Assembly (NCBI GenBank): GCA_937880845.1
Contig: CALFLL010000015.1
Span: forward strand, 1 to 64,000
DNA from: an uncultured Drancourtella sp.
GTDB lineage: Bacteria > Bacillota > Clostridia > Lachnospirales > Lachnospiraceae
Length of the DNA stretch: 64,000 nt
Reading direction: 5' to 3'
Under the pieces are notes generated by a model. The model saw nothing but the letters and a program-made list of their open reading frames with translations, was not told the DNA's origin and did no database searches. Positions 17,532 to 25,478 of this stretch are shown here, piece by piece; positions within the stretch are counted from its first letter, which is position 1, and every line of letters starts with the position of its first letter. The position numbers and the translations under genes are program-made.

Positions 17532-18197
17532 TTAATATTTTTTTGCAACTTCGCCACGTTTTTTGTAAATGCTGTGTGCCGGGACAAAACCTCGTACCAT
17601 GGAAAGAGGATAAATATTGGTTTCTTTTCCTACAACAGTTCCCGGATTTAATACACTCCCGCATCCTACTTCCACATTGTCGCCGATCATAGCTCCGAAT
17701 TTTTTCAGTCCCGTTTCTATCTTCCCTTCAGGAGTACTGACCGTTGCAAGGGTTTTGTCTGATTTTACGTTAGATGTGATGGCTCCTGCACCCATATGGG
17801 ATTTGTAGCCAAGTACGGAATCTCCTACATAGTTATAATGTGGAACCTGAACTTTATTGAACAGGATCACATTTTTTAATTCAGTAGAATTTCCTACAAC
17901 CGCTCCTTCTCCTACAATAGCATTACCACGGATAAAGGCACAGTGACGGATTTCCGCATCTTTCCCCACAATGACCGGTCCGTTGATAAATGCGGTTGGT
18001 GCCACTTTTGCACTCTTCGCAATCCAGATATTTTCTCCTTGTTTTTCATACTCTTCTTCAGAAAGTGTATTTCCAAGTTTTACGATAAACTCACCGATTT
18101 TCGGCAACACTTCCCACGGATAAGTTGCCCCGTCAAAAATTTCTGCTGCAATTGTTTCATCTAAATTGTAAAGTTCTTTTACTGTTAATTCTTTCAT
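17532..18197 (-). CDS. Left-handed beta-helix (hexapeptide-repeat) protein
   Basis: A 221-residue protein made mostly of hexapeptide repeats (for example AEIRHCAFIRGNAIVGEGAVVG and later DNVEVGCGSVLNPGTVVG), the left-handed beta-helix fold of acyltransferases and of the C-terminal half of GlmU. Similar proteins are often labelled UDP-N-acetylglucosamine pyrophosphorylase, but no nucleotidyltransferase domain with the GxGTRM loop is present, so that label is not supported. The N-terminal 45 residues are helical and specific to this group. Substrate is unknown. Confidence 0.75.
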   Translation of the reverse strand: MKELTVKELYNLDETIAAEIFDGATYPWEVLPKIGEFIVKLGNTLSEEEYEKQGENIWIAKSAKVAPTAFINGPVIVGKDAEIRHCAFIRGNAIVGEGAVVGNSTELKNVILFNKVQVPHYNYVGDSVLGYKSHMGAGAITSNVKSDKTLATVSTPEGKIETGLKKFGAMIGDNVEVGCGSVLNPGTVVGKETNIYPLSMVRGFVPAHSIYKKRGEVAKKY

Positions 18198-18259
18198 CTT
18201 GATCCTCCCTGTTTCCTATTATCGTCTTATCAAAAATCCTTATTTTATTACTTTCATGT

Positions 18260-19318
18260 TTATGCCTGCTCCAATTCTTCAAAACAGTCAAATTTTTTGA
18301 TGATTCCTTTCCCTTCGATAATCCAATTCACAAAATCATTTTCAATCTTTTTTGTATTCCTGTTCAATGTCCCTAAATCCTTTGCATCAAAAGACTGAAG
18401 AACTCTATATTCTTTTGCACCAAAACAGTCATGTGCATAATCCAGATCTTCCTGAAGACATACCGCAGAAAGATATGCTAAAACAACATCTTCTTTTTTA
18501 CAACACACGTAGATTTTATTAAATGTGGAACACAATTCTTCATATAATGTAGCTGAAGCTGAAAAATCAGCCTGAACACTACTGTTTTTAGGTTCATTTA
18601 TTTTTTCAGGTTCTTCTTCGGGAATTTTGGTATTAATATAATCACATACATTTTGAATCATCATTTCGCAATGAAACAAAATTTCTTCAATTGTTTTTCC
18701 ATAAATCACATTTAAATATTCTTCACAGATTTCCCTAGGAGCAAGGTACTTCAAATCAGAAAACTGTCGTTTCAATCCGTAATGATAATATGTATGATTA
18801 TAAAACGCCACCGCATCTGCCAAAATCATAATGATCAATCCAGCATTTTTACGAACCAATGTTAAATTCTCACTATGCAAGATACATCTGTATAAATCAT
18901 ACGCCTTTTTGATCTTTTCTTCCGCAATCTTATATGTCATTTGTTTGTCTTTCAAATTTTCTTTTAATTTAAACTGTAAATTCTGGAATTTTTGAAGATC
19001 CTTTTCAGAATTATAGTATATAATCTTTGCATCTGCGACAAGAGGCAGTAGACTTTCTTTCAAATCTACAATATTTTCAATTCGTTCCCACGACATCGGA
19101 AAGATATCATATCCAATATCACCTAAAATAAAAGTCTTAGCAAATTGATATCCCCTTTCTGTTTTGGGGATAAAGTAACAGTCAACATCTGATTTTGGAT
19201 TCGCTGTTCCATTTACAAATGATCCATACAAGGCCACTATTCCAATATCATCCACATATTCTGTTTCAGCTTTTTTTCTTATCCAATCTACCAGTTTCTC
19301 ATTTACAGTCTTTTTCAT
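18260..19318 (-). CDS. Nucleotidyltransferase-domain protein of unknown function
   Basis: A 352-residue protein with the pol-beta-type nucleotidyltransferase motif LYGSFVNGTANPKSDVDCYF (residues 30-49), that is GS-x(n)-DxD. A third candidate carboxylate lies near DIFPMSW. The rest is helical, resembling the C-terminal helical domain of kanamycin-type nucleotidyltransferases or of HEPN-like partners. No RNA or antibiotic substrate can be assigned. The coding region looks more AT-rich than its neighbours, which hints at acquisition. It follows topB by about 50 bases. Confidence 0.7.
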   Translation of the reverse strand: MKKTVNEKLVDWIRKKAETEYVDDIGIVALYGSFVNGTANPKSDVDCYFIPKTERGYQFAKTFILGDIGYDIFPMSWERIENIVDLKESLLPLVADAKIIYYNSEKDLQKFQNLQFKLKENLKDKQMTYKIAEEKIKKAYDLYRCILHSENLTLVRKNAGLIIMILADAVAFYNHTYYHYGLKRQFSDLKYLAPREICEEYLNVIYGKTIEEILFHCEMMIQNVCDYINTKIPEEEPEKINEPKNSSVQADFSASATLYEELCSTFNKIYVCCKKEDVVLAYLSAVCLQEDLDYAHDCFGAKEYRVLQSFDAKDLGTLNRNTKKIENDFVNWIIEGKGIIKKFDCFEELEQA

Positions 19319-19368
19319 GTTTTCTCCTCACCTGAAACTCACAACAGCACTTTTTTAATACAAACTGT

Positions 19369-21363
19369 TTATTTCTTTTCCCGATAGTAACCTGCCACCT
19401 TATCGTAGCAGACTTTCAACTGATACTGATTATTCAGCCCCAATACTCCGTTTGTCCTTGATATAATAAAGTTCTTTAATTTATCCATATATTCTTCAGA
19501 AGTGATTTCTCCTTCGGCTACATAAGTCAGGCCTTTCTCCCAACTTGCAGTCAGCTCCGGATTCAAAAGAGAACGAATCGAAGAGTTCACTGCATCATAA
19601 ATAACTTCTCCCATCAACGTAGGTGTAATTACCTGTGTTTTTTTATTCAATGAAAGATATTTGATATGAATCAATTTTTTCAATATTTCTGCTCTTGTAG
19701 CACTTGTTCCGATCCCGCTTCCCTTGATCTGGGCACGCAATTCTTCGTCCTCGATAAGCTGTCCCGCATTTTCCATTGCCAAGATCATGGAACCGGAATT
19801 ATATCGTTTTGGCGGAGAAGTTTCCCCTTCTTTGATCTTAAAGTCCTGTATCGGAAGATTGGTCCCTTTTCGGATTTTCTGGATAAATGCAAATAATTTT
19901 TGATCCGGCGTTGTTTCATTATCCGAATCCACGTCTTCTTTTTTATTTCCCGGGATTCCTGTTACAATATAAAATCCTTCTTCAGCCAAAACTTTGAAGT
20001 TTGCACAAAATGTTTCTCCCTTTACATTCAGGACAACTGCCGCCTTCTGATACACCGCAGGCGGATAAAAAATACTCAAAAACCTTCTGACAATCAGATC
20101 ATACACCTGTCTGGAAACAGATGAAACGGACGAAAGCGCCCCAAGCCCCTGTCCCGTCGGTATGATAGCATAATGATCCGTGATCTGCTTGTCATTTACA
20201 TATCTTGTCTTTTCCAACCCTTTATGCGTCTTATTCTGTGCAATATACGGAAGCAATGACGATGTCGGTTCGTATTTCGAAAGTCCATTCAGGTTTTTAT
20301 GGATTTCCTTTGCAACTGCTGTGGAAAGAACCCTGGCATCCGTTCTCGGATAGGTTACCAATTTCTTTTCATACAATTCCTGCGCAATCCGGAGAGTTTC
20401 ATCCGGGCTGATCTTAAACCGTTTGGAGCACTCGTTTTGAAGTTCCGCCAGATTAAACAAAAGTGGAGGGTTCTTCTTTTCTTTTTTTCGTTCCACCGAC
20501 AGCACTGTTCCCATCATATCACTGTTTTTTAAATAACAGATCAGTTCCTCTGCCGTTCCTTTTTCTTTAAATCCGTTTTCTTTATAAAGCTTCGGAGACA
20601 GATAATATCTGGAACCTTGTACCGCTTTCCATTCTGCATCAAAAAGCTCTTCCTCAGCTTCTACCTGAGCCAACACTCTGTAAAAAGGAGTTTTCACAAA
20701 CTCGCGGATTTCCCGCTCCCTTCGTACTACCATTCCAAGAACGCAGGTCATCACTCTCCCCACAGACAACACTACATATTTTTTCTTTAAAAGTGCTGCA
20801 ATGCTGTTGCCGTATTTCAATGTAAGAAGCCTGGAAAAATTGATTCCCATTAGATAATCTTCTTTTGCCCGGAGATACGCAGATTCCGACAAATTGTCAT
20901 AAGCGGAAAGATCTTTGGCTTCCCGAATCCCTCGTATGATTTCCTCTTCTGTCTGAGAATCGATCCATACTCTTTTTCTTTTCTTATCTTTTACCCCTGC
21001 CATCTGTTCTACAAGACGATAGATATATTCCCCTTCTCTTCCTGAGTCGGTACATACATAGATGGTTTCCACATCGCTTCTTGTCAAAAGTCTGCTTACG
21101 ATGTCAAACTGCTTCTTTACATTACCGATGACTTCATAACGGAACTTCTCCGGGATAAACGGAAGAGTACTAAGACTCCATTTTTTATATTTGATATCGT
21201 ACACTTCCGGATAACTCATTGTCACAAGATGCCCCACACACCATGTAACAACGCTTTCCTCCGATTCAAGCCATCCATTCTGTCGTTTCATATTCTGTTT
21301 TAAAGCTTTTGCAAATTCCTGTGCCACACTTGGCTTTTCTGCTATGTACAGCGATTTCCCCAT
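19369..21363 (-). CDS. topB: DNA topoisomerase III (type IA)
   Basis: Relaxes and decatenates DNA through a single-strand tyrosine intermediate. The 664-residue protein begins with the Toprim segment SLYIAEKPSVA, has CTDSGREGE with acidic metal ligands, and carries the active-site motif TYPRTDARVL around residue 340. It ends without an obvious zinc-ribbon tail. Type IA enzymes of this length are common in Firmicutes and also on conjugative elements, but no transfer genes are nearby. It follows ppk1 by 16 bases, so the two are probably cotranscribed. Confidence 0.93.
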   Translation of the reverse strand: MGKSLYIAEKPSVAQEFAKALKQNMKRQNGWLESEESVVTWCVGHLVTMSYPEVYDIKYKKWSLSTLPFIPEKFRYEVIGNVKKQFDIVSRLLTRSDVETIYVCTDSGREGEYIYRLVEQMAGVKDKKRKRVWIDSQTEEEIIRGIREAKDLSAYDNLSESAYLRAKEDYLMGINFSRLLTLKYGNSIAALLKKKYVVLSVGRVMTCVLGMVVRREREIREFVKTPFYRVLAQVEAEEELFDAEWKAVQGSRYYLSPKLYKENGFKEKGTAEELICYLKNSDMMGTVLSVERKKEKKNPPLLFNLAELQNECSKRFKISPDETLRIAQELYEKKLVTYPRTDARVLSTAVAKEIHKNLNGLSKYEPTSSLLPYIAQNKTHKGLEKTRYVNDKQITDHYAIIPTGQGLGALSSVSSVSRQVYDLIVRRFLSIFYPPAVYQKAAVVLNVKGETFCANFKVLAEEGFYIVTGIPGNKKEDVDSDNETTPDQKLFAFIQKIRKGTNLPIQDFKIKEGETSPPKRYNSGSMILAMENAGQLIEDEELRAQIKGSGIGTSATRAEILKKLIHIKYLSLNKKTQVITPTLMGEVIYDAVNSSIRSLLNPELTASWEKGLTYVAEGEITSEEYMDKLKNFIISRTNGVLGLNNQYQLKVCYDKVAGYYREKK

Positions 21364-21379
21364 AAACGCTTTTTACTCC

Positions 21380-23488
21380 TTATCTACGCAGGATATTCAA
21401 AATTCTTTCCTTGAGAGAAGTTTTTTCTGTTTTCTTTCCCAAAGTATTTGCACACAGTGCTTCTTCCATGAATGTTTCCTGTGCATCTATTTTTCTGTCC
21501 GATTGTTTTACTTTCACATATGTGCCATCACTTGTCAAACGTCTTGCTTTCACGTTATCTCTCAACATAACACTCAACATATGTATCAGCCGTTTCTGTA
21601 TTACAGGATCATAGACCGGACAGGCTACTTCCACCCTCTTTTCCGTATTCCTGGTCATCATATCTGCTGAGCCGATATAAAGTTTCTGTTTGTTTCCTTT
21701 CCCAAACAGGAAAATCCTTGGATGTTCCAGAAATCTTCCTACAATGCTTGTAACCCTTACATGTTCGGTATATCCTTTTACTTCCGGAAGTATACAGCAA
21801 ATCCCTCTTACAATCAAGTCCACTCTGACACCGGCACAACTTGCTTCTGCAATTTTTTGAATAAAATCAACATCCGTAACAGAATTCATCTTCATCACAA
21901 TTCTTCCGTCTTTTCCTTTCTTGATTTCTTCATCTATCAATTCCAGAATGGTTTTCTTTAAACTGACCGGCGAAACAAGAAGCTGCCTGTATTCTCCCTT
22001 TAAATTTCCAATAGACATATTCCTGAAAAACACCGCCGCATCCTGACCGATCTCCTGATGTGCCGTCATAAGACATACATCCGTATACATGGCTGCAGTT
22101 TTTTCATTGTAGTTTCCTGTTCCGACCTGTGTGATATACCGATATCCATTTCTGGATTTATATGTGATCTGACAGATTTTGGAATGTACTTTGTATCCTT
22201 CAAATCCGTACAACACACGACATCCTGCTTCTTCTAATCGTTCTGACCATTCGATATTATTTTGTTCATCAAACCGAGCCCGCAGTTCAATCAGCACTGT
22301 CACCTCTTTGCCGTTTTCAGCAGCCGCACAGAGATATTCTACGAGTCTTGCTTTTTTTGCAAGGCGATAGATAGTAATCTTTATAGTTACAACATTTGGA
22401 TCTACACTCGCCTCTTTGATCATTCTTAAAAACGGTTCCATGGATTCATATGGATAAGAAAGCAGGATATCCTTTCTTCGTATCTGTTTCAGAATGCTGA
22501 CATCCGATTCCACCATGGAAGCCGGCTGAGGCGAAAAAGGTTCATACACCAGCGTCCTTTTCATGCTGCCCGGTATCTTGTCAGCTACAGAAAAGATATA
22601 AGACAGCTTCATCGGTATCTTTGTGCGGAAAATCTGTTTGGGAAGAATACGAAATTTCTCACAAAAATATGCTTCCAGTTCCTCATCAAGAGGCTCTGCG
22701 GTTTCCAGACGCACCACTGCCATTTTTCTTCGTTTACTTAATGTTTTTTTCATTAAATACCTGAAATCTTCGTTTAGTTCCAACGACTCATCATCCGGCG
22801 AAATATCCGCATTTCTTGTTACGCAAATGTAATTTTTTTCAGAAATCTCATATTTGGGAAAAATCAGTCCCATATATTCCAAAATGACTTTTTCCATCCG
22901 GATATATCTGATATCATGCCCCGGAAGATAAAGAATATCGGATATATATGGTGGTACCGGAACAATGCCAAGCATTTTTTCATTTTCTTTTTTCAACCTT
23001 GCAATTACATAGATTTCTTTGTTTAGCAGATGCGGAAACGGATGGTTTGCATCCACAATCTGTGGTGACAGCACCGAGAGAACCTGCTCTTTAAAATATT
23101 TTTTTACATATTTCTTTTCCGGAGTTTCCAGTTCTTTAAATGACAACCCACAGATTCCGTAAGGACTCAGTTTCTTTTTGATCTCTGAATAGGTTTTCTC
23201 TCGTTCTTTGTAAAGAGGAGCCACCGTTTCGTAAATCCGCTCCAACTGCTGCTTTGGTGTCATCCCGGATCTTGGATCAATCACCATTTCTTTCATGGAA
23301 GACATATCATAAAGGCTGCCTACTCTGATCATGAAAAATTCATCCAGATTACTTGTAAAAATAGCGACAAACTTCAGGCGTTCCATCAGTGGCACATCCG
23401 GATCTTGTGCTTCTTCCAATACACGCTGGTTAAACTTTAACCACGACAATTCTCTATTTTGCGTATAATTTAACATTTCAATGTCCAT
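21380..23488 (-). CDS. ppk1: Polyphosphate kinase 1
   Basis: Makes inorganic polyphosphate from ATP. The 702-residue protein has the expected N-terminal helical domain (RELSWLKFNQRVLEEA) and a head domain. The two phospholipase-D-like C-terminal domains include the conserved catalytic His in YKVHSKI around residue 435 and a second HPRIFLFGKG segment near residue 590. A TTGCTT-N17-TAAAAT promoter lies upstream. Confidence 0.96.
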   Translation of the reverse strand: MDIEMLNYTQNRELSWLKFNQRVLEEAQDPDVPLMERLKFVAIFTSNLDEFFMIRVGSLYDMSSMKEMVIDPRSGMTPKQQLERIYETVAPLYKEREKTYSEIKKKLSPYGICGLSFKELETPEKKYVKKYFKEQVLSVLSPQIVDANHPFPHLLNKEIYVIARLKKENEKMLGIVPVPPYISDILYLPGHDIRYIRMEKVILEYMGLIFPKYEISEKNYICVTRNADISPDDESLELNEDFRYLMKKTLSKRRKMAVVRLETAEPLDEELEAYFCEKFRILPKQIFRTKIPMKLSYIFSVADKIPGSMKRTLVYEPFSPQPASMVESDVSILKQIRRKDILLSYPYESMEPFLRMIKEASVDPNVVTIKITIYRLAKKARLVEYLCAAAENGKEVTVLIELRARFDEQNNIEWSERLEEAGCRVLYGFEGYKVHSKICQITYKSRNGYRYITQVGTGNYNEKTAAMYTDVCLMTAHQEIGQDAAVFFRNMSIGNLKGEYRQLLVSPVSLKKTILELIDEEIKKGKDGRIVMKMNSVTDVDFIQKIAEASCAGVRVDLIVRGICCILPEVKGYTEHVRVTSIVGRFLEHPRIFLFGKGNKQKLYIGSADMMTRNTEKRVEVACPVYDPVIQKRLIHMLSVMLRDNVKARRLTSDGTYVKVKQSDRKIDAQETFMEEALCANTLGKKTEKTSLKERILNILRR

Positions 23489-23529
23489 AGCACTTACTCC
23501 TTTATTGTAATCCTGACTGCTTTTCTTTT

Positions 23530-23558
23530 ATTTTACACGCTGATACTCTGAAAAGCAA
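23530..23558 (-). promoter_or_regulatory. Putative sigma-A promoter of ppk1-topB
   Basis: TTGCTT and TAAAAT are separated by 17 bases on the minus strand, downstream of the asd terminator. Confidence 0.55.
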
Positions 23559-23561
23559 TCG

Positions 23562-23586
23562 GGGATGGATATTCCATACCCATCCC
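23562..23586 (-). terminator. Terminator after asd
   Basis: A GGGATGG/CCATCCC stem extended by GTA/TAT lies just after the asd stop codon. Downstream sequence is CGATTGCTTTT, only moderately T-rich. Confidence 0.65.
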
Positions 23587-23594
23587 TCCCTTTG

Positions 23595-24680
23595 TTATTT
23601 TGCCTGAATATATTTTTGAGCAGTCAACGTTTCTGCGCAGAGAATTGCTCCCCCTGCCGCACCTCTGACCGTATTATGTGATAAACCTATAAATTTATAG
23701 TCGTACAGAACGTCTTCCCTTAATCTTCCTACAGAAATACCCATTCCGTTTTCATAATCCACGTCCAATTTGACTTGTGGACGGTTATCCTCTTCCAAAT
23801 ATTGAATAAACTGCTTTGGTGCACTTGGAAGCTGAAGTTCCTGCGGAACTCCTTTAAAGTTCACGATTTTCTCTATGAGCTGTTCTTTTGTCGGTTTCTT
23901 CTTGAAATTGACAAATACAGCCGCTGTATGTCCGTCCAGAACCGGGACACGGATGCACTGTGTCGTGATAATAGGAGAACTTGCTTTTTCAATCTTTCCG
24001 TCTACTACTTTTCCCCAAATACGAAGCGGCTCCTGTTCGCTTTTTTCTTCTTCTCCTCCGATATACGGAATGATATTCTGTACCATTTCCGGCCAGTCTT
24101 TAAATGTTTTTCCTGCTCCGGAAATTGCTTGATATGTAGTTGCCACCACTTCAGTCGGTTCAAACTCCATCCACGCAGTCAGTACAGGGGCATAGCTTTG
24201 AATCGAGCAGTTCGGTTTTACGGCTACAAATCCACGTTTTGTTCCAAGTCGCTTCTTCTGTGCTTCAATGACTTCAAAATGTTCCGGATTTACTTCCGGA
24301 ATGACCATCGGAACATCCGGCGTCCAGCGATGGGCACTGTTGTTGGAAACAACCGGTGTCTCCGTTTTTGCATACGCATCTTCAATGGCACGGATTTCTT
24401 CTTTTGTCATATCTACCGCACTGAACACAAAATCTACCGTAGATGCTACTTCTTCCACATCATTTACATTATGTATGACCAATCCTTTCACACGCTCAGG
24501 CATCGGTGTAGAAAGCTTCCAACGGTCTCCTACTGCTTCTTCATATGTCTTTCCTGCCGAACGCGGACTTGCTGCCACAGTCACCACTTCAAACCACGGA
24601 TGATTTTCAAGCAAAGAGATAAAACGCTGTCCTACCATTCCTGTCGCGCCCAAAATGCCTACTTTTAATTTTTTCTCCAT
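23595..24680 (-). CDS. asd: Aspartate-semialdehyde dehydrogenase
   Basis: Reduces aspartyl phosphate to aspartate semialdehyde, the branch point to lysine/diaminopimelate, threonine and methionine. The 361-residue sequence has the Rossmann motif GILGATGMVGQRF and the active-site Cys in KPNCSIQ. That active-site context and the length place it in the archaeal/fungal-type subgroup found in many clostridia. I start at the ATG of MEKKLKVG because GGGAGGAAAAGAC precedes it. An in-frame ATG five codons upstream, at 24695, has no ribosome site. I recognise no lysine riboswitch in the short leader. Confidence 0.95.
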   Translation of the reverse strand: MEKKLKVGILGATGMVGQRFISLLENHPWFEVVTVAASPRSAGKTYEEAVGDRWKLSTPMPERVKGLVIHNVNDVEEVASTVDFVFSAVDMTKEEIRAIEDAYAKTETPVVSNNSAHRWTPDVPMVIPEVNPEHFEVIEAQKKRLGTKRGFVAVKPNCSIQSYAPVLTAWMEFEPTEVVATTYQAISGAGKTFKDWPEMVQNIIPYIGGEEEKSEQEPLRIWGKVVDGKIEKASSPIITTQCIRVPVLDGHTAAVFVNFKKKPTKEQLIEKIVNFKGVPQELQLPSAPKQFIQYLEEDNRPQVKLDVDYENGMGISVGRLREDVLYDYKFIGLSHNTVRGAAGGAILCAETLTAQKYIQAK

Positions 24681-24756
24681 GTCTTTTCCTCCCATTGATT
24701 CACTTTCCAGCTCTACTTATAGTAATTTTGGCTTTAGCATGTTAAACTATTAAAAT

Positions 24757-25416
24757 TCAATTTACCAAATTTTCCTTTGTTTGTAAAGCTTTATTTCTGT
24801 TTCTTTTTGAAAACACACATCCGCAATAATCCTGTCTGTACATTTCATATTCTTTAGATAGCTCAACGGAACGTTTGTACCCGTTTTTCTTTTTAAAGTC
24901 CGAAAACAGATAACAAGTTTCATACTCCTCTTGAAGCTTTTTGCCGATTTCATTTAATTTTTCTGCATTTTTCATAGGACTGATAGACAATGTGGTGGTA
25001 AAATAATCAAATTCTTTTTCTCGTGCCAACTCGGCCGTTTTTCTAAGACGCATTTCATAACATCGGAAACATCTCTCCCCTCCTTCTTCCATCCGTTCCA
25101 TACCTTTCGCCATCTCAAAAAAAGAGGCCGAATCGTACTCACCCTCTAAAAAAGATACCGGATTCCGAAAATTTTTATTCATTTTTTCTATGAGTTTTTT
25201 CTGCTCTTTGGAACGTTTTTCATATTCTTCCCGTTCTGTGATGTTAGGATTATAATAAAATACTGTAATTTTAAAATATTGCGACAGATATTCCATCACA
25301 TAACTGCTACATGGTCCACAACAGCTATGAAGCAAAAGTGTCGGTACGCTTTTTTCCTTTTGTAAACTTTCAATCAGTCTTTCCAATTTTTTTTGATAGT
25401 TTTGTTTTTGCTGCAT
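24757..25416 (-). CDS. queH: Epoxyqueuosine reductase QueH
   Basis: Catalyses the last step of queuosine synthesis in tRNA, reducing epoxyqueuosine without the cobalamin-dependent QueG. The 219-residue protein has the DUF208/QueH cysteine pairs in HSCCGPCSSYV and the later GERCFRCYEMRL, plus DYCGCVFS near the C-terminus. No other queuosine gene is in the window. The ribosome site is GGAAGGAAAA. Confidence 0.93.
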   Translation of the reverse strand: MQQKQNYQKKLERLIESLQKEKSVPTLLLHSCCGPCSSYVMEYLSQYFKITVFYYNPNITEREEYEKRSKEQKKLIEKMNKNFRNPVSFLEGEYDSASFFEMAKGMERMEEGGERCFRCYEMRLRKTAELAREKEFDYFTTTLSISPMKNAEKLNEIGKKLQEEYETCYLFSDFKKKNGYKRSVELSKEYEMYRQDYCGCVFSKRNRNKALQTKENLVN

Positions 25417-25445
25417 GGTTTTCCTTCCCTTCTGATTCTACAGTC

Positions 25446-25471
25446 AAAGGCAGCCTGATCAGGCTGCCTTT
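25446..25471 (-). terminator. Terminator after the FIVAR-repeat protein gene
   Basis: A perfect palindrome AAAGGCAGCC-TGATCA-GGCTGCCTTT lies directly after the stop codon and ends the peptidase/FIVAR transcript. Confidence 0.8.
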
Positions 25472-25478
25472 TCAAACA

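Noticed and set aside
17532..18197. Label UDP-N-acetylglucosamine pyrophosphorylase for the beta-helix protein
   Set aside because: There is no nucleotidyltransferase domain; only hexapeptide repeats are present.
23775..24668. A 297-codon plus-strand frame opposite asd
   Set aside because: It is antisense to a strongly conserved enzyme and has an extreme Cys/Arg/Phe composition typical of shadow frames.
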